Below are positions 60,331 through 64,000 of a stretch of DNA of 64,000 nt, in pieces. The notes under the pieces are model-generated. The model had not been told where the DNA came from and ran no database searches. It saw only the letters and a list, made by a program, of their open reading frames with translations. This DNA is from Solenopsis invicta (lineage: Eukaryota; Arthropoda; Insecta; Hymenoptera; Formicidae). The position numbers were made by a program, and so were the translations under genes. The stretch is from positions 7,593,685-7,657,684 of the forward strand of contig NC_052672.1 in the NCBI RefSeq assembly GCF_016802725.1, read 5' to 3'. The stretch's first letter is position 1, and the number at the start of each line of letters is the position of its first letter.

Positions 60331-62660
60331 CTGGAACTGTGAAAGAGACTCGCCTTGTAAAACACGATCGTATTTCGGAGGCGGATTCGTCTCGCAAAAA
60401 TTATTGGAAAAATATTGTGACGATTTTTCGCATCATCTATTATACGCATCATATTACGTTGCTCGTTATTTGCTTAATTAGAAGTTTATTTTATACGGAA
60501 TTTAATTTAGACAATAGTCATACTTCTTTCCCATGAATGTGGGGTGAATCCTGTCCTCATTTTTATCCGTCGCGTACAATGTTATCTCGAGCTGAGAATC
60601 AGACGGTCGTCTCACGCGAAGGGCTTAACACGGGACGTGGAGTCGGAATTTCGTAATTCTACCATCTTTTGACACAAAATCTTTCTAGCGTGATTATTTG
60701 TCATTATAAATTTAACGATTTTACGCCTCGGAGTCAATAGTAACGAGTCTCACTTTCGTTTTTAGCGGATTTTTAAATTACATGTGGCATACAAGTGGCT
60801 GCTCGCTGATCAAACTGATAATTGAATTGATTATAAATGTAAATCATGCAACCACACGGTGACGATTATAATGGGTCGCATCAAAGGGTTGATCGCGAGT
60901 CGCGCGGATAGACGACTCGTAGATTTCCCCGTCGATCTCGGGCAACCTGGGGCTTCGTGCACATTCTCGATCGGTTCCTCGCCAGCACACCGTGAGCGAA
61001 TTCATGTTAGCGTGTCCAAAGACGTTCACGTACAGTCCGGGACAAAAGTGGGACACGAAACCAGGCCACCGAGACAAGTGGCACGCCTTTTAGTGCTTCG
61101 TAACGTTCGGCCGGTCTACATGCGGAACCGTGTTCGCACGGCGACGTATCCCTCCTTCCCTTCCCCTTTCCCCCTCTTTGGTTATTAGTGAAAGTTAGCC
61201 GGTAACTTTCGACTTTGACAACGACGGCGATTCAACCTGGTGAGTGCGGGGCGAGGATCGCGCCGGGTAGATCGCATTTACGAGCATTTCGAAGAGGTGT
61301 GTCCCTCTCATTCCTTTGTGAACGACGAGATACTATCGCTTGATACGAAAGATCGACAGAAATCTATGAGCAATCGATAAATACGACAGACATATCTATT
61401 TTATTATAAATTAACTACTGCCCGACTTTCTTATTTTTTTTCTTCTTCTCTTTTTTTAGTATTAAGCTCGTGATAATAAAAATTATTGAACCGGTAGAAA
61501 CATCTGTTTCTCCGTGGAAGTATCGCGGAACCAAGTTATGCTCGTGCAGCAGCTCTACTTCGCGAAATAAAAGCCTTGCTCTAGAATGAACTTCGGCTGT
61601 TTCGTTTAGATGGTACGCGGCGAATTGAAGACGAAGGAAAGAGTGAAATATCACTTTCAACCATCGTGCCGTAAGTTACGAGTTAAAAGTACGAGCACGC
61701 TATTGTTTTTGATTGCTCGACTTTCTTCGCGCTTCTACTGTCCGGTGAAAAAATAAACAAGTATCACGCGCCTTGCACACATTCGTCTAATTTAAATCTA
61801 GCCTATTCATTTAGATACTCGAGCACATTAGTCCGCCTTTTAAGATTTTTTTAGATCTTAAATGGATATTATTTAAATAAGATAATATATTTATTTAAAA
61901 ATGTATTATTCAATAATAAGTTGAAATTAGATTGATATTAATTAAGCAGTTGGACCGATGGAATTGTAGGGTACAAAACTTTATATTTAAATTGGTTCTA
62001 GAATTGGAATCTTTTTAGCATGTGTCAAGTACACACGAGAATAAATCGTATAATACTCCACTTCAGTTAAAAAATAAAAAAAAATTAAAAATTGAATTAC
62101 TATGTATAATTTTTAATGTGTTAAGGTTCTTAAGGTTCTATTATAAATTTCTTTACATATGTACAACTAAGCAATACTTTACACATGTAAAAAAAGTTTT
62201 CAATTCTGTAAAGCTAATTCGGAGAATTTTGTAATATCGATGCCATTAGTTTAAAATTTCCTTAAGAAAAAAAAGAAATACTATTTTTCGATTAAAGTGA
62301 GTTTTTGTGATTAATGATATGCCTATATCAATTCTTAAATACATTTGATAAAAATAATTGAAGAAAATGATTTGATTGTATCGACAAGACGTATATGCTT
62401 GAGTGCATTTTGAAGAAACTAAGCAGAAGTTCTAATTGTTATAATACACAAAGATTCGAGATTTTATAATTTGAACGTTTGACAGACTATTACTCATCAT
62501 CCAATATTTCTTACACAATTTCTGAATCGTCCGTTTTTTAACATACTACTTGAATCTAGCCTGTTCATTAGATTTTCAATTAATGCAACAAGATTCTTTT
62601 TTTTTCAGTGTAGTTCCACGAATTGTGTCGGACTTGAATTTTGATTTTGATCATAAACTG
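60330..62660. other. Intergenic region, no confident gene
   Basis: 60850-61340 is GC-richer and open on the plus strand for 109 codons (60859-61188), with an Arg/Ser/Pro-rich product lacking motifs. A good donor (CTG|GTGAGT, 61241) follows a stretch with stops in all relevant frames, so any exon here would be untranslated. The rest is AT-rich with nothing identifiable. Confidence 0.5.
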
Positions 62661-62669
62661 AAACTAGAT

Positions 62670-62811
62670 TTACAGAAACATAATATTGGCAGTATTAAAT
62701 TGGCCAGTAATTGTTACTCATTTCGAGTATTAAAATTAACAATGTTTTTACTACTCAAAGTGAGTATTAATTATTAACCAATTTAATACTGACAGTATTA
62801 CATTTCTGTAA
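62670..62811. repeat. Palindromic MITE-like element, 142 bp
   Basis: The ends ttacagaaa/tttctgtaa frame long imperfect arms: taatattggcagtattaaat pairs with atttaatactgacagtatta, and ttactcatttcgagtatta pairs with a tactcaaagtgagtattaa segment. No coding capacity. A one-arm fragment occurs at 46758-46789, showing the family is dispersed. Confidence 0.6.
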
Positions 62812-64000
62812 TGGTAACATTTTAAATTAATCGTCAATTCTAGTAATAAGCTGCCAGAATTTTTAATACACTGTAAAGAATTTGTTGCAAAATATCAACC
62901 AATATTTAACCAAAATATTTATATTTTATATTAATGTGCATGTTTATATTTTATATTATTTAGATTAATATTTATATTTTATATTAATTAACTTACTCAA
63001 GCGCGAAATTCTACAAATTTTAGATCGACAATTAATCTAAAAAGAGAAAAATTACAGCGAGTATATTCACGGAGGTCCTTAATTAGAAGATCTCAATTAA
63101 TGTCAAACAATTGAAGCTTTTACAAACGAGCGAGCAAGTACATTGTTGCGATGATTTTCTATTGCCGCGATGACATCAATCGTCACATTCTAAAGACTCG
63201 AAAGCACGTGCAGCGATTCAAACCGACAGCCTCACCTGGATTTCTCAAGATCAAGGTCGAAGGCGAGTCTGAAATCTCATCCGCAGATCGTGATGACATT
63301 GGAAACTAATCTTACTTTTTTCTCCGATAAAATTAATCATTGTTTAACACTTGTGATGACTAAACCGATAATCATTGGCATTATTTATTATAAATATTAA
63401 AGAAGATAACAGAAATAATATATGCATTTCTGATCTAAAGAGAATTTGAAACTGAAGATAAAAGTACATATGTACGTATAAACATTATAATATATTTATA
63501 AATGTCAGTGTAAAAAAAAAGTTTAGCATAGCGACAAATCTCATCATGACATTTGATTTAAAACAAAGCTTTACAATTAAATATACTTCAGTATCTTTTC
63601 TACCGTATTTCGTATTCCTACCTTTTTCATATAATATTATCAGTATTATATACTATTACGCTTGAGGATCCGATCACTTTGTGAAAATGCACACTTTTGA
63701 TATAAATTCACCCCACAGGCGCGCCTCTGTTAATGCGAGATAATTGTAACATTAATTTGACCCTTTATTTGTCCGAGAGATTTGTGCGAACTCATATATC
63801 ACGTTTTGTGGTCACGTTCACGTCAACGGATCAATGAATAGAGCACCGCGACACGCGGTTAACTACTGATGAGGAACAGAAACATCAGCATCCGAGACCA
63901 CTCTCTTTGGCCTGTTCTCACTCTCTCCAGATGGGTCCAAGACGCCCAAAGCGTTCCTTTTCTATCTAGCCAGTGAAATTGACGACGAAGTATAATGAGA
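62812..64000. other. Right-edge intergenic region
   Basis: AT-rich to 63100, then mixed sequence. On the minus strand 63299-63236 reads MSSRSADEISDSPSTLILRN and then reaches a CCAG|GTGAGG donor, which could be a first exon, but no partner was found. The last 300 bp are GC-richer and CpG-containing without a recognisable coding exon. Confidence 0.4.

Noticed and set aside
1..64000. CRISPR arrays, operons, phage or bacterial genes
   Set aside because: No regularly spaced repeats of suitable size, no prokaryotic coding density; the window is clearly eukaryotic.

Overview
This is insect nuclear DNA: AT-rich, intron-heavy, with GT-AG spliced exons and isolated GC-rich islands. It contains no operons, Shine-Dalgarno sites, CRISPR arrays or prokaryotic genes. 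The two recognisable genes are arthropod families (an HB9/exex homeobox gene and a clip-domain serine protease). Very AT-rich introns broken by GC-rich islands, plus many short palindromic elements, suggest a hymenopteran such as an ant. That placement is an inference from composition, not a proven identification.

Layout. (1) 1-33631, minus strand: the motor-neuron homeobox gene exex (HB9/MNX family). Exon 1 (32401-33631) encodes the long N-terminus. Exon 2 (8251-8414) holds the first 44 homeodomain residues and exon 3 (179 to beyond position 1) holds the rest. Introns of about 24.0 kb and 8.1 kb separate them. The C-terminus lies outside the window. The introns carry a string of GC-rich islands that are candidate regulatory modules, several palindromic MITE-like elements, a GC-rich terminal-inverted-repeat element, a nested repeat and a decayed tRNA-like sequence. 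(2) 33632-44254: the exex promoter side, with a 7-bp minisatellite, a CA microsatellite, a GATA-rich block, GC-rich islands and a nearly perfect palindromic MITE. (3) 44255-56884, minus strand: a nine-exon gene for a secreted 691-residue protein with a signal peptide, a long charged linker, a six-cysteine clip-like domain, a Tyr/Pro/His-rich linker and an intact trypsin-like protease domain. All exon phases agree. (4) 58674-59956, minus strand: a predicted three-exon gene for a secreted protein of about 130 residues with dibasic sites, which I do not recognise. (5) 59957-64000: upstream and intergenic DNA with another palindromic element.

How the genes relate. The two minus-strand genes at 44-60 kb both encode secreted products but share no visible sequence. 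The most plausible organisation is a developmental regulator with a large cis-regulatory landscape beside an extracellular protease gene and a small secreted-protein gene. The items most worth following up are the small secreted-protein gene, a possible plus-strand signal-peptide exon inside exex intron 1, a plus-strand coding-like exon upstream of exex, a plus-strand TATA promoter inside the protease gene, and the palindromic hairpins.
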